Below are positions 33,492 to 44,655 of a stretch of 64,000 nt of DNA, in pieces. Numbering within the stretch: position 1 is the first letter of the stretch; each line of letters opens with the position of its first letter. The stretch lies in the NCBI GenBank assembly GCA_021399435.1, contig JAJTUP010000012.1, forward strand, positions 744,001 through 808,000, given 5' to 3'. Source of the stretch: Diaporthe sp. PMI_573 (Eukaryota; Ascomycota; Sordariomycetes; Diaporthales; Diaporthaceae). The notes under the pieces are model-generated. The model was not told where the DNA came from. It did no database searches and was given only the letters and a program-made list of their open reading frames with translations. A program made the position numbers and the translations under genes.

Positions 33492-33903
33492 ATGTCCCAG
33501 GACAACACCAAAGGTGACAGCCTGCAAGGAGAGGCCCCGGATGTCAACACTCCACCCACCTACAAGGAGCAACTGGACGAAGCTGCCATCAAACAGTATC
33601 CTCAGAATGGGGCCAACGAAGGAGGTATCATTGGTCAAGTCGTGGAGAAAGGTAACTCTTGCCCTGACTCTAACTGTAGGATTCTTTTCCGCAAGGCTGA
33701 TCGACTTGTGACGGAGCTGTACAGTGTCCCAATATGTCCCAGCCGTTGGGAAGGCCCTAGGTACGGATCAGAAGGAGGATGCGGCCTCGCGGGAAGAGAC
33801 CAAGGTTCCGGGGCCTCCAGAACGACCACGTCATGACACTCAGATTGAGGAGTTCATCAAGGACCAGCACCGCAGCAAGCAAGACGATGGCAAACTTACC
33901 TAG
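33492..33903 (+). CDS. Small conserved hypothetical protein, 112 aa
   Basis: Exons 33492-33651 and 33725-33903. The 73-nt intron has a GTAACT donor and a TACAG acceptor. The protein starts MSQDNTKGDSLQGE, continues PPTYKEQLDEAAIKQYP, and across the junction reads GQVVEKVSQYVPAVGKALG. It ends PPERPRHDTQIEEFIKDQH and a Lys/Ser tail. It is hydrophilic, with one amphipathic segment at about 45-70. Plain ORF calling stops in the intron and misses the second half. The pattern is familiar from uncharacterised fungal small proteins, but I know no function. Confidence 0.78.
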
Positions 33904-34279
33904 ATTGATGGTGCACTCAGAACCAGTCCACGATCGCTAATGGAAATGAGACTGTTGCATTTCCTTGGGTTTTCAGTATGCCTGCGACAGACCAGGCATG
34001 GTACGATGCAGGAATCAGGACTAGGCACATAACAGTCAAGGTCCGACCAGCATCCAAGTCTACGGGGACGACACAAGCATGGGTTTCTTGGGGATTTTTG
34101 GCTTTGTTCAAGGACAATTCGATCAGCATTGGGCGAAGCTTGTCTCAGGGCATATGGAAAGCATGGAGCCATTTGCAAAATCAAGAGACCCTACGATATT
34201 ACAAATATAAGTCTCAAGCTTCAGGTTTCCCAAGGTCATGAACTCCTTTTGAACATCAAATCGTCCAGCCGCTCTTCTT
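33904..34279. other. Convergent intergenic region
   Basis: 376 nt between a plus-strand stop and the stop of the frameshifted minus-strand gene. Nothing else was seen. Confidence 0.45.
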
Positions 34280-34740
34280 TCAGTAACACACGATGGAACC
34301 AGATACGAGGGCGATAATGCCCGAAACGAGGAGCAGGGACCTGGACCCATGCCGTAGTTTGACGGTCCAGTCGCTTGTGCCGGGACCGAAGCCGGCGTGG
34401 CAGGTAATGGTCTGGGTCTTCTCGACGCACAGGCCGCAGGTGACGACCGTCTTGATGAAGTTGGGCGGGATGGATGGCTGAACCCAGATGTCTGGGTCAC
34501 CTGTGCAGACCTCCGTGACCGTGTAGGTTGCGGGCCACTCCGAGGTCGGGCAGGCTGCCCCATGCCGTGTACTCCCATACCTTGGTGAAGGTCTCGGTCA
34601 CGGTGGCCGTATCTGTGTTTGTGACTGGCGGGGTCGAGGGCTCGCAGGCGGACAACGCGCTCGAGGCCAGTTGGCCGAGACTAGGGGCGACGAACGTTAG
34701 TTTGTGTCTAAGTTGTGCCACCGTGGACGACTCACGACAT
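34280..34740 (-). pseudogene. Cys-containing surface/GPI-type protein gene with a +1 frameshift
   Basis: The start is a 5-nt first exon (34740-34736, ATGTC) followed by a clean 55-nt intron (GTGAGT donor, CTAAC branch, CTAG acceptor). The second exon from 34680 reads SLGQLASSALSACEPSTPP then VTETFTKVWEYTAW. It must then change frame within about 34545-34565 to continue CPTSEWPATYTVTEVCTGD, TVVTCGLCVEKTQTITC and a hydrophobic C-terminus (SLLLVSGIIALVSGSIVCY). Both halves have coding-type codon bias. The C-terminal hydrophobic tail resembles a GPI signal. The N-terminus is a poor signal peptide. No intron of legal size and phase removes the shift. A sequencing error or a real disabling mutation are both possible. 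Confidence 0.6.
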
Positions 34741-35903
34741 GATGTCCGTATTTGTGGTACAAAGGCACTGCTGAGGACAACCAGGTGTTTGTGTGAGCCT
34801 ATTGAGGCCCAAAGGAGCGAATTCGGGTCAGAAGGGTACAGCAATGGGGGGCTTTTCGTCACTACTGCGTTAAATGAAACAAATGAGAGACTGCTGCAGC
34901 AAGCAGCCGACGGGCTGGACGGTGAGCCGCCCGCAAACAGCAAACAAACAATCAACATCTGAGACCTGCGCCATGAGGACGGGATTGGAGACGATGCCCG
35001 GGCAACACGAGTGGGGGAATGACAGGAGATGAAGACGCATTCCCAGCACTACCCGGCTGCAGATCCACAGCCGCGCTCATGACTGAGCCATAGCGAGCAG
35101 GACTCTGTATCTCGACCCAAGTCGACAGGAAAGACTGCTCATCATCTGGGACTTATCGCAGGCATTGTGTTTTCTCTGATATTGGTGTCTTGCCTCGCCC
35201 GGTTGAGCCGACAGTCGTTCTAGACCTCGACCATACCACGGTTGAATGCATTTTGGACGCATCGAGGCCAAGTCGCGCTGCAAACAGGACAAACGGCACG
35301 TCTGCGGCGTCACAGTCGTCTACCGAGACTCTTGAGAGCGTGTCTGGTAATCCCGCGTGTCGCAAAATATGAAGCGCACCTGAGCCCACATCTACAAATT
35401 TCTCATGCTCTACGTTGAAATGTATCCCGTCATTGGCATCTACCACCCATGGAGTAGCAGGGTGAAAGACTTCCTAATCGAGGAGTGTTAGTCTCCGAGG
35501 TATTCTCCGGAGAGAAAGAAGGCAACGCGCCGCTGTAGGGAGCGAGGCGACGGTCGTGGCATCCTCGTGTATACTTTTTGATCTGAAGAAGAAAGGAAGA
35601 GAAAGTCGAGTGAAATTTTCGTCGGCTCGAAATGTTCAAGTAGTCGAGCCGCGAACCTCGCAGGGGTGTTTGATTGGCCCGTCCTGCATAGTGTGCGGGC
35701 GCTCACATTGCCCCCACCTTGGGAACCGGCTTTGCCCATCTGCCTGCCGAGCCCCAACTTCCCAAATGCGACACCGCACCTTCGCCAACAACACCTCTTT
35801 GGCTTACCGTCTAGACACGGCCTGGCTCCACGTCCCTCAACTCACATATTGGTAGACTTTGGAGAAGGAAGCAGGCGTAGCCACCGGCACGACTACACCT
35901 GCA
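34741..35903. other. Divergent intergenic region, 1.16 kb
   Basis: Upstream regions of the frameshifted surface-protein gene and the FAM32A-like gene. The ORFs here have no ATG plus family support. A possible 5'-UTR acceptor (TTGGTAG) precedes the FAM32A-like start. Confidence 0.4.
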
Positions 35904-36257
35904 ATGCCATCCGAGGAGTACAAGTCCGCAGGCGGTGGTGCCCTGCGCATCAAGGGCGCCAAGGTCAAGAAGCACAAGAAGAAGAAGGACAAGACCGGTA
36001 TGGAGAAGAACCTGGCCGAGCCAAAGAAAGAGGAGTCCCAGGACAAGGAAGAAGAGGAAGAAGCCGAGCCATCCAGGAGCTACAAGACGGAAGCCGAGCG
36101 GCGGTTCGAGGAGGCACGCAGGAAGAAATTGCTAGAGAAGGCGGAAACTTCCAGGCCGGAGCTCCTCAAAACGCACAAGGAGCGCGTTGAAGAGCTCAAC
36201 ACATACCTCTCGAAACTGTCGGAACACCACGACATGCCTAAGATCGGTCCCGGCTAA
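35904..36257 (+). CDS. FAM32A-like protein
   Basis: 117 aa in a single exon. The ATG at 35904 gives MPSEEYKSAGGGALRIKG, matching the conserved start of the family. The ORF upstream has no ATG. A Lys-rich KKHKKKKDK block is followed by an acidic linker. The C-terminal signature is SYKTEAERRFEEARRKKLLEK with THKERVEELNTYLSKLSEHHDMPKIGPG after it. The metazoan homologue FAM32A sits in the spliceosomal C* complex and promotes exon ligation, so a splicing role here is inferred by homology. It is near full length for the family. Confidence 0.9.
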   Translation: MPSEEYKSAGGGALRIKGAKVKKHKKKKDKTGMEKNLAEPKKEESQDKEEEEEAEPSRSYKTEAERRFEEARRKKLLEKAETSRPELLKTHKERVEELNTYLSKLSEHHDMPKIGPG

Positions 36258-36942
36258 AAACGAGAGCCCCAGACACCACTCACTACGGGAGCGAAGCCGG
36301 CAATGTCACAGGACAGGAGCTTGGAGCGGACACCAGATCCCAGAGCGTCCACCTGTGCAGAAATTTCACTGGCTCCCGACCACCTCCGAGCATCATACCC
36401 CATTGCCCGGATCCCATGGGGTCTCTGCCCCTGGCAAAAGCCACATTCTCCGGGTTCACTGAGGAGAGGGAAGCCACGAGAACAGAGTTTGGAATTTCCT
36501 TACGAAAGACGTCCCTCTGAGTTGTAAAACATCTTTGTCATGGCATTCTTGAGATTGTTCCTCTGGCTGGGTTCCCTCGAACTAGTTCTCTCGCGATGCA
36601 ATGGCAGTGGCCCTCTTGGCCTCCCGTGCCTGTTACTCTGGCCGATTGAGGGATGGGCACAGAAGAGAATACTTGAGGAGCCAACGTGGAGGAGGGCAAC
36701 GGCCTACAAGAGAGGTACTGCTACCCTATCGAAAACTCGCCAGAAGACTGGCAGGGAACAATCGTACGACACCCAAATCTTGGCTGCGGATATCCGTACA
36801 TACACGGACCCGCCACGAATGGAATAAAAGGTCGCCAATAATGCCTGTACGAGGCTAGGGAGTAGAAACCTCATTTCCACTACTAGAGATACCCATACTT
36901 TACGTTTCAACCACATGGGTACCGTTGCTTCGATGCATGCCT
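36258..36942. other. Convergent intergenic region
   Basis: 685 nt containing two 3' UTRs. The ORFs present are without family support. Confidence 0.45.
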
Positions 36943-37765
36943 CTAGAGACATGCAGATGAGACACCACTGCAGCCGAACTTGGGGACAGGGCTTTGTGAC
37001 CCCTTCTTGTTGTAGTACTTGGATGCTACGACCTGGAATTAGCGAATGGTTGTGAACAGTGTATTGCTGTGTCGTAACTCACCGACAATCGACACATTGA
37101 ACCCGCCACAATACCACCCGAAGTTGGTTTCGACGGCCGCCAAGGTGATTTTGGTATTCCACAAGGTGCACATGATCTCCACCGTCGACGGTGGGTTGCA
37201 GCAAGAGGAGCTGCTATTCCAGCTCGGCTCCAGGGTCGGTGAGCGCTGGAAGACTGGGCAGAAGGAAAGCTACGCATCAGCCAAAAACACACACACACAC
37301 TGCGTGGTCGCTGCACAAACGCGGTGTTCATTTGCGACCGCGTGGGATCCGAATACGTACACGTGTTAAAGGCACGGCATGAAGGAGTCGCGTTGCAGAC
37401 GGCCGAGCAATTGGACGGATCATAGCTCTGGAGGTTACGCCAGCCGAGATAGTTCGCATTGGGCACTATTGATATCGCCTGGTGTCAGCTGCGGTATCCC
37501 GGAGAAGGGAGGCTTGAGGCGATGTGTGTGCCCGTCTAGACACCAGCTCGTGGCCAGGTCGTGACACGAGGTTTGCGAGGACTCCGTGGAACTTACTGTG
37601 GGCCGCACTCCACGCGCCATATATGCCAAAGGGGATGTTGGTATTGTTGTCGAACACGGAGTACCCCGCAGGGATGGGAGCATTGCTCGCGGTGGCCCCA
37701 TAGACGAAGTTCGCGTGGTAGGCGTCCACCGTGTCTGGCCGAGGAGGGCAGGGGATAGTGAGCAT
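36943..37765 (-). CDS. Cys-rich protein of a fungal secreted (PAN/apple-like) family; N-terminus uncertain
   Basis: Exons on the minus strand are 37765-37597, 37465-37361, 37253-37083 and 37025-36943 (175 aa), all in phase. The central part reads YLGWRNLQSYDPSNCSAVCN then PSCRAFNT, followed by FQRSPTLEP, PSSTVEIMCTLW in slightly altered form, and FGWYCGGFNVSIV. The C-terminus is KFGCSGVSSACL. This is the layout of a common family of secreted fungal proteins with paired cysteines. The best ATG (37765, MLTIPCPPRPDTVDAYHANF) gives no signal peptide. An upstream ATG at about 37855 opens a reading frame that ends at a TAG within 66 nt. A missing first exon or N-terminal decay is likely. Intron 2 contains a (GT)n run near 37283-37301. 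Confidence 0.68.
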
Positions 37766-39446
37766 CGTCTCTCACTGAGCATGTCCAGCTATGGATGGCT
37801 GAGAAAGACTACGGCGGAGCCGTTGCCCTGGCGGAAGAGACGCGAGATGGCCATGGCTGGAAGGTAGTGCTGTGATTGAGACTTGTATGGTGATCGAGAC
37901 GGCTAGGTCTTGCTCGACATTTCCCGTAGACTGAAGCAAAGAACAAGGGGAGAAGGGGAAGCACCAAGCGACAATACTTGGGTTAGAGACTGTGGGCCAT
38001 ATGTATTTCTCAATAAACACTCAACGGTGAGGAACTCTCGCCTACAATCTCCCTGATCTCGATCTCGCTGCACTGTCCACATGCAAGAACATCAGTTCTA
38101 GCCAGCCTCCAACGTGAGCGATCAAGCCGAGCTGGCCCGGCTCATGTCCTCTCGAACCGACTTGCCCAGGCCAGGCAAAGCTTGTGGGATCACGAGCGTA
38201 ATAGTGATGAAGCTATCATGGCTTTCGGCCCGTGGCACGGAGCAACAATGTCAACAAGGCAGTTGGAGCCATGACCAGAAGCAAATGTGGCTAAAGGTTT
38301 AACTCCTGTACACTAGCGAGATAGTCAGGGCCTCTATATGAGCCTTGCTCTCCTAGCTCGGCAGTAAACATCAATTTGACAACCTTGAGATCAGGTACGA
38401 GGTGATCACAATGAGCGGTTTAAACAGGACCTTCTTTCAGCGGCCAGGGCACGAGTCATCGCTGCAGCCGGCGTCACTTCGCCTCATGGTATTCGTCAGT
38501 GCACAGTAGCTGCTCTGACTCCCTTCAATGGCGCGGAGACGGCGCTTGTGCGGATTGGCTGCCGTGAGATTGAGCTCATTGTTGACCTGTGGTGAATCCA
38601 GCTATCGAGTACCAGTATGGCTTCGATATTGTTCGAGGAGTGCCATTGGTTGGTTGGAACCAACCAGTAATTACCCGAAAACGTTGTTGAACGACGGTTG
38701 AATCCTGTAAGCTATCCTCCACGTCCTCGCAGTGTCAAATCGAGTGCTTTGCTTTGCAGCGCTCTCACCAAGGGGCGGGCAGCTCGTCCATCGAGCGATT
38801 TAATTATATCGCCTGGAATATTCAATGAGTCCCATGTGTGCCCATCCATAGTCGTTGGCACAGCTCCGATCTCAGGCTTCCTATCTACATCCAGGTGTTA
38901 GCTGGCGGCCTGGGAGCCTCGAACATGTCACTACTCGTGCTAACCCAGCAGCGGAGGCACAAGCTCCATCTAGTCGAGGTAAAGCAAAGCGAGGTATTAC
39001 GGTTTAGATTCCCGACACATGGGTGACATGTCTGGACCCTTCGGCCCCTATGTTCTTTTCTCTTCCCTCCTTCTATACCGGTCATGATCCGCGCGTATCC
39101 TTTTTGTCTCCCCGCTAGTTCTAATGCCGACGCAGATTTGCCCAAAAAAGCACAATTAAGGAGTGGTCCGATACTGTTGCGCCGTATCCCGCTGTGCCCC
39201 AATGACGCTATGCAAATGCTGTAAAAGCTGCTGGAATGACAATGCTTGGAAAAACAAACTCCAACGTTGAAAACAAAGGGTCGCATGATCCCTCAATCAC
39301 CTCTGTGGCGCTTGGAGAATATCGCTCTCCACCCACAGGCCACTCATACCGGCCATTATCATCCTGGATTACAACATCTCAAGGAAAGTGCGTGAGCTCA
39401 TTTCGTGAGACACCATTCCATCAAAACACTTTCAAGAACGGTCAAA
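37766..39446. other. Intergenic region between two minus-strand cell-surface genes, 1.7 kb
   Basis: No ORF here shows codon bias or family similarity. The base composition is patchy, with AT-richer sequence around 38340-38420 and 38690-38850. I found no terminal repeats or target-site duplications. Confidence 0.4.
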
Positions 39447-40878
39447 TTACTGCCATAAAAAGAACCAGAGTCCTGCCAGCAGTGTGGCAGCACCTGGAAG
39501 GGATGATCCTACAGCCGAGGCGGCATTGGTCTGCAGGCTTGCGGCCGGCCGACTCGCCGAGGCATCTGTCGGTTCTGCATCGACGTAGGAGAATGAGGTT
39601 TGTGTGACGACTGAGATGCCCCCGTCCGGCATGGTTGATGTGAATGTAGTGGTCACTTTCTTCGATGACACAGGGGTCCTGGTCGTGCTTGTGGCTGAAG
39701 CCGAGGTCGGGGTCGTCCTGGATGTGTCCAGGGTGGTGCCTTGTGACGTTGTTCGAGCTGCGAAGTATGTCAGCAAAGTCAATTCAAGGTTCGGAAATGC
39801 AAGCCCTTGGCTCCTGCGCCAGCGTCTGCAGTATGAAACGCATATATAACGGGAGGCAAAGGCGACAACACTAAAGCATGGAGGTTGGTTCCAGGTAAAG
39901 GTACCATGACACCAGCGTGCCACAGGTGATGAATGACCATGCCGACATACCAGATGAGGTTACAGACAACGTTGTGCTGGAGACACTTGAGGATTCCTCA
40001 GCACTGGAGGTTTCTCCAGCGCTGGAGGAGGAAGAGGAGGACGGAGTTGCAGACGACGACTCAGGGGTAGCAGATAAAGATGAAGAAGGGGCAGACTGAC
40101 TTGCAGAAGTGGCAGTCGTGATTGACGAGTCAACGGAGACGCTCCTCTGTTCAGAAGACGACGAAGACGAAGACGACGGCGCTGGAGCAGAGGAAACTGG
40201 GGCAGACGTAGAAGGAGTAGTAACTTGGGACGTACCAGAAGAAGCAGCAGGTTCTGAGGGAGTAGGAGTCTGAGGAGCTGTGACGGTCTCGGTGGCTGGA
40301 TTCTGGGTCTGCACACTCGTCTGCACCACCGTCTCAGTCTGCACGCTCGTCTGAACGCTCGCAGAGGTCGGGGTGGTGGCAGCGGTGGTTGTTGGACTGG
40401 GCTGAGTCTGTACAGTGGTGGTAGCCACTGTGGACTCGGACGAAACTGTTGTCACGGCAGTGGTGACGGCGGTCGAGACGGTTCCGTTGCTGTCCTGGCG
40501 TTTCGCAATCTGAGAGTCCTGGTGGCGGTATCTCTCAGGCACATACTTCTCCAAGAGTTCACGAAGAGAGTCGGCCGAGTTAGAGGCCAGCAGAGATGAC
40601 AGCGAGGAGTGCTCGACGTTGACAACGGGATGGTCAACGTTGGCAGCATCCTCGTGACAGTCTGCCCGGCCGTGGTGGGCTGAGGCAAAGCCCAGGGCGA
40701 CCATGCAGCACACCAGCAGTGCCAGCAAGAGTTTCCGTCCAGAATCCATGGTTCGTCGTGGTCGGCCGGTGTCCGGTACAGCTTGTTGATATCTCTCCCT
40801 CAGGTTGTGCTTCTCCTGGATATCCTGGGCCACTTCTTCTCCAAGAGCCTCGACATCGTTTGGGTTTGACGGAGCCAT
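39447..40878 (-). CDS. GPI-anchored Ser/Thr-rich (mucin-like) cell-wall protein
   Basis: Exons on the minus strand are 40878-39951 and 39757-39447 (412 aa), with a 193-nt intron (GTATGT donor, GCTGAC branch, GCAG acceptor). A hydrophobic segment LLLALLVCCMVALGFASA follows MDSGRK at residue 44. The ATG at 40749 would make it a normal signal peptide; starting at 40878 adds 43 polar residues in front. A Kex2-type KR site precedes a long Ser/Thr domain with TTTVQTQPSPTTTAAT and VQTSVQTETVVQTSVQTQ repeats and poly-Ser runs. The C-terminus SSLPGAATLLAGLWFFLWQ fits a GPI-attachment signal. It is probably a heavily O-glycosylated wall protein or adhesin-like molecule. Confidence 0.8.
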
Positions 40879-43800
40879 GGCGGCTGGGGAGGAGGGGACT
40901 GAAGAAGGAGGAGGATAATGGGGCGGGTTGCTGCAGACAAGACGAGCTACGCCACCGGGTGGTGCAGTCGCAGGCGCCGAGCGGAAGACAAGTGCCGCAG
41001 AAGTGGAACCGCCACAGGTGAGGAGAGCCTCAAAAGCGGACGATCAGCGAGCGGCTTATCTTGGTGTCTCAGCGTGCATATTGGGGCCAGTGGACATGTG
41101 GTTGCAGTCGAGTTGTACGACCAGTGATGCCGAAGGGTGGGTTTGTACGCCAGTAATAACTAGTCCAACGAGCATGTGCTGCGGGCTTGGTAGGGGTGCT
41201 GGTGCGGGTCCAGAAACAGGAACTGGAAACCGGAGACTCTTGCAGGCCTGTCAGGTTCCAAGGTGGACCCAGCTAAGCTCCAGGATGGTGGATAAGCGTT
41301 GCGCTGGCACTGCCCAGGAAAGCCAGGTGAGCTGGTGAGCAGGTGTGTGCAGTGCAGTAGTTCGGGGGAGGCGATCAGAGGGTAAGCGACGGACGGGTTC
41401 CTGGATGGGACGCTGGGACGGCGGGACTGGACGAGACGATCTGGACAAGATCCGCGGCGAGGATTGACTTTCACCGGATCCAAGGGCAGCATGCAGGTCT
41501 GGTCTGGGCCTGAGTCCGGATCACGGGTTAGAGGAGAGAAGCTGTCAGTGATGATGGGGTCGTCTGGGCGGAGACGGAAGTAATGTAAATCAATCAATCA
41601 GTACAGTGCGCTGTGGTGAGTAGCGAGCGAGTGATTGCGATATTCAGCGAACGTGCGTATTCTCGTCAGAGTGACAGCTCAAGCTCAGGGAACACCCACT
41701 CGTTGCTGACCGTCTCTGAGTGAGAGAAAGAAGTAGCATGCGAGGGGATGTGGGCGCATATAAGAATTTACACGGAAGAGGCCTCGTCAATCGGGAAAGC
41801 GTCTCAGCCGCTTTCGCAGCTGCACAAACAGGCTTGTGGCTGACGGCGGCAGTGGAAGACCGAGCGAGGATGGCGAGCGCGGGTGGTGAGTACGGTACGG
41901 CATCGGGCACGGAGTGACTGTGCGTGAGGCCAAGCAAGGGTGGGGAGGCTGATGCAAGCTGTGCTGATCACTCCGAATGGACCGGGTGGGAAGCTGGTGA
42001 CAGGGGTCAGCCCACACAGCACAGCACCTAGTGTAGGTAGTCCTTCAAGACAATCCTACCCGAGACAGGGTTGCAAGGTCGACCCGTCTTGCTGTCTTTG
42101 GCTTGTCCATCTCGCTAGACATGTTAATAAGTCCTGCCCGGCCAGGCGTTGCCGAGATCAACATAGCACCACACCACCAAGCTCCGGCAGAGGCCAGCCA
42201 CACCGAGACAGCTTCACATGGGAGATCTCCACCGGGGAGGAGGTGTGTTACACCGGGTGGTGGCATGCAAGCTTGAGCTCGTGCAGGAGGCTGCAGGAGG
42301 CGACCTGCAGTCCTGGAGAGTACAAAACCTTGCTGGACTGCACCTGTGGGACGAACAGACTCACAGAACGGAACAGCACCCCCTGCACAGGCCCGCCTGG
42401 GGTGAACCCAAGAGGGCTCGCCGGTCTGTGCCAACCCAGCCTCCCACCTGGGCATCTCCTAGGCATCTAACAGTTCCCCTACACAGTACGCAGCTGCTCT
42501 GCCTGTTCTGCTCGTCGGCCCTGCTTTCTCGCGACCTTCCAAGACAGGGAGGTACCTAGGTAGGGAGGTGTCACTCCGGGTTCTGTTATTACTGTAATGG
42601 AGTCTTTTTTTTTTGGTGGTACGACATACCTGTTTACAGGCAGTAGGTGCTGTGCTATAGGCAATGCAAAAGGCCATCACGTCGTCTCGTCAATGCTTTC
42701 GTATAAAATCCGACACGGTGACGTATCGAGCCACATCTTTTGCCGGTCGTATAACAACGCACATCACCTTGCAAAGCCGCAGGGTGCTGACGAATTGGCC
42801 GGCGGGTCATGGCGAGATAAGCTGCAGAGTTTGTGTGGGCGTTTTGCTTGCAGTCGTCGGCCGTTTCAGCGCCTCCCCAAGATGTCGCCCCGGTGTGGCT
42901 CGTATTCACCAGGCGGACACGTTTGGCATGCTCACGCTTCTGCACGGTCTAATGTGGGCTCCAGCATGGTAGCGGGGAGCATCCTGAGCCAAAACAGTCC
43001 GAGCAGGCCACGACTTCTCTCTCACCACCAAACAACACATGCTGATTTCTTATTCCCCATTCCGTTGTGACATTATGTAACATGTCCCTCACCCCGACTC
43101 ACCTGCACGGCGCCGGCAGACCCTGACGCCGACCAGGCTTGTGTATACCGGCACCCGCGTCTCGCGGCAGTCCACCGGAAGACAAGCTTACTGTCACGGC
43201 CACGGCGAGATGAAGGACCAGAGTCCCCCCTTCCTTTGTGAGCTGAAAGCCATCCGGGCCCCATCGGTGCTCCCCAATGGTGAAGCTTCTGGCTGGGGCC
43301 ACGATTCGTGACGACCAGTTTCGGCTCTGTCCGTGACAGCTCCACTTTCGCGCACCGCGTCGGCGAGTCGGAAACGTCACTGGCTCTGAGCCTCATCGCG
43401 AGCACCCCCTTGTTCCTGGCTCGTATTTCACCTTGGGTCGGAACCAAGGGCCCCTCTTGACCCAGAGCGGTGGGAGCGCGGCGATACTATAGCGCACGGT
43501 ACACACGCCAGTGACCGGCTACCACAGTACTACAGATAGTGTACAGGGTAGACGCTAACTACGTGGTATCTATATCCCCTGACACCAGTACACAGTACAA
43601 TTGCACACCGGTTCTTTGTTGGCGACCGCGCTGCTCTTGTGTGGCAATGCAGTGTTCTGGCAGTATCATGGCGATCCCATCGGTTACGACACGCTCAGGA
43701 TCGCATCATGTACACCGCAGCCCTGCATCTCCGGACACACCACAGAAAGTCAGAAGTTCTTGCTGCAGTCAGCTGGGACCTCGACGGAAGCGGACGCAAT

Positions 43801-44655
43801 GGACTGAGGCTCAGGCCATCGTGCTGCAGACGGGCAGCAGATGGATGATGACAGCTCCAAGCTACGGACCTACGGCCCACCTATTTTTGGTATCCTGATC
43901 TGCAGGCCCGAGGCCCAACGCCGCTGCACAGCTGCCAGCCTCTCGCCGGGAATAAAGAGGGACTAGCCTGCAGCTGTCACATCAGATCCGAGCAGATCTG
44001 GTACACAGTTTGAAACGTCAACAACACCAACTTGGCAGACGGGCAGTTTTGACAAAGGGAGGGCTATCGTTTTGGACTGGGACTTGGTCTACTAAATCAA
44101 ATGTGGCATCAGCGTGCCGAATTCCGTTCCTGGCTCCCCACGCCCAGGAACAAATGGTCTTTTGAGTGTTTTCTTTGTTTCGTTTGCCCAGAAGCCGGGC
44201 CTTATCGATAGCATGGCGGCCGAGCATCAAGCAGCGCCAATGAGCTAGCAGGACTGATTGTCGCAGGGCTGATGCGGTGGAGGACAGGGGGCATACGTAA
44301 CCTCCCATGGTCCTTGTGTGGCATGGGTTTGTTGAATCTCGAGTCTGCCAGCGCCAAATGAGGCAGATTACGCGCATGTGAAGACACCCAACCCGCTCCA
44401 CCACGTCCCCGACCTCCCTGGCTGCCAGGCCGCTCAACAACACACGACGCTTAGACTCTGAGACATTCATTCACACAGCTAGGGCCACACTTGAAGATCA
44501 CACTCAGCCAGGTGCCAGAGCTTAATTCTCATCCCCAACGATCGTCCCAACCACGCCTTCCAAACCTCCACCGTCCGGGACCCCAGGCGCGACCGCATTC
44601 ACGGCCGAGCTCCATGTCCTCCATGACCTCCTAGCTTGCGCCCGCAAGTCACGCC
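40879..44655. promoter_or_regulatory. Very long divergent intergenic region, 3.8 kb
   Basis: Upstream of the wall-protein gene and SEC59. It includes a T10-12 run near 42604-42614, GGTACCTAGGTAGGG near 42551, and a short GCAGGAGGCTGCAGGAGGCG duplication at about 42285-42304. ORFs up to about 150 codons are present (for example 44018-44470 minus), but none has a domain or clear codon bias. It may hide a long 5' UTR, a non-coding RNA or an unrecognised gene. Confidence 0.35.

Noticed and set aside
34123..34578. 151-codon alternative frame through the frameshifted surface-protein gene
   Set aside because: The Cys-patterned frame with GPI-like tail has far better codon bias. This frame is Ser/Arg/Pro-rich, as expected off-frame.
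37283..37301. (AC)n microsatellite
   Set aside because: It is a short simple repeat inside intron 2 of the Cys-rich gene and needs no further explanation.
44018..44470. 150-codon ATG-started minus-strand ORF near SEC59
   Set aside because: The composition is rich in rare residues (Cys, Trp, His) and without domain or family pattern. I could not separate it from chance.
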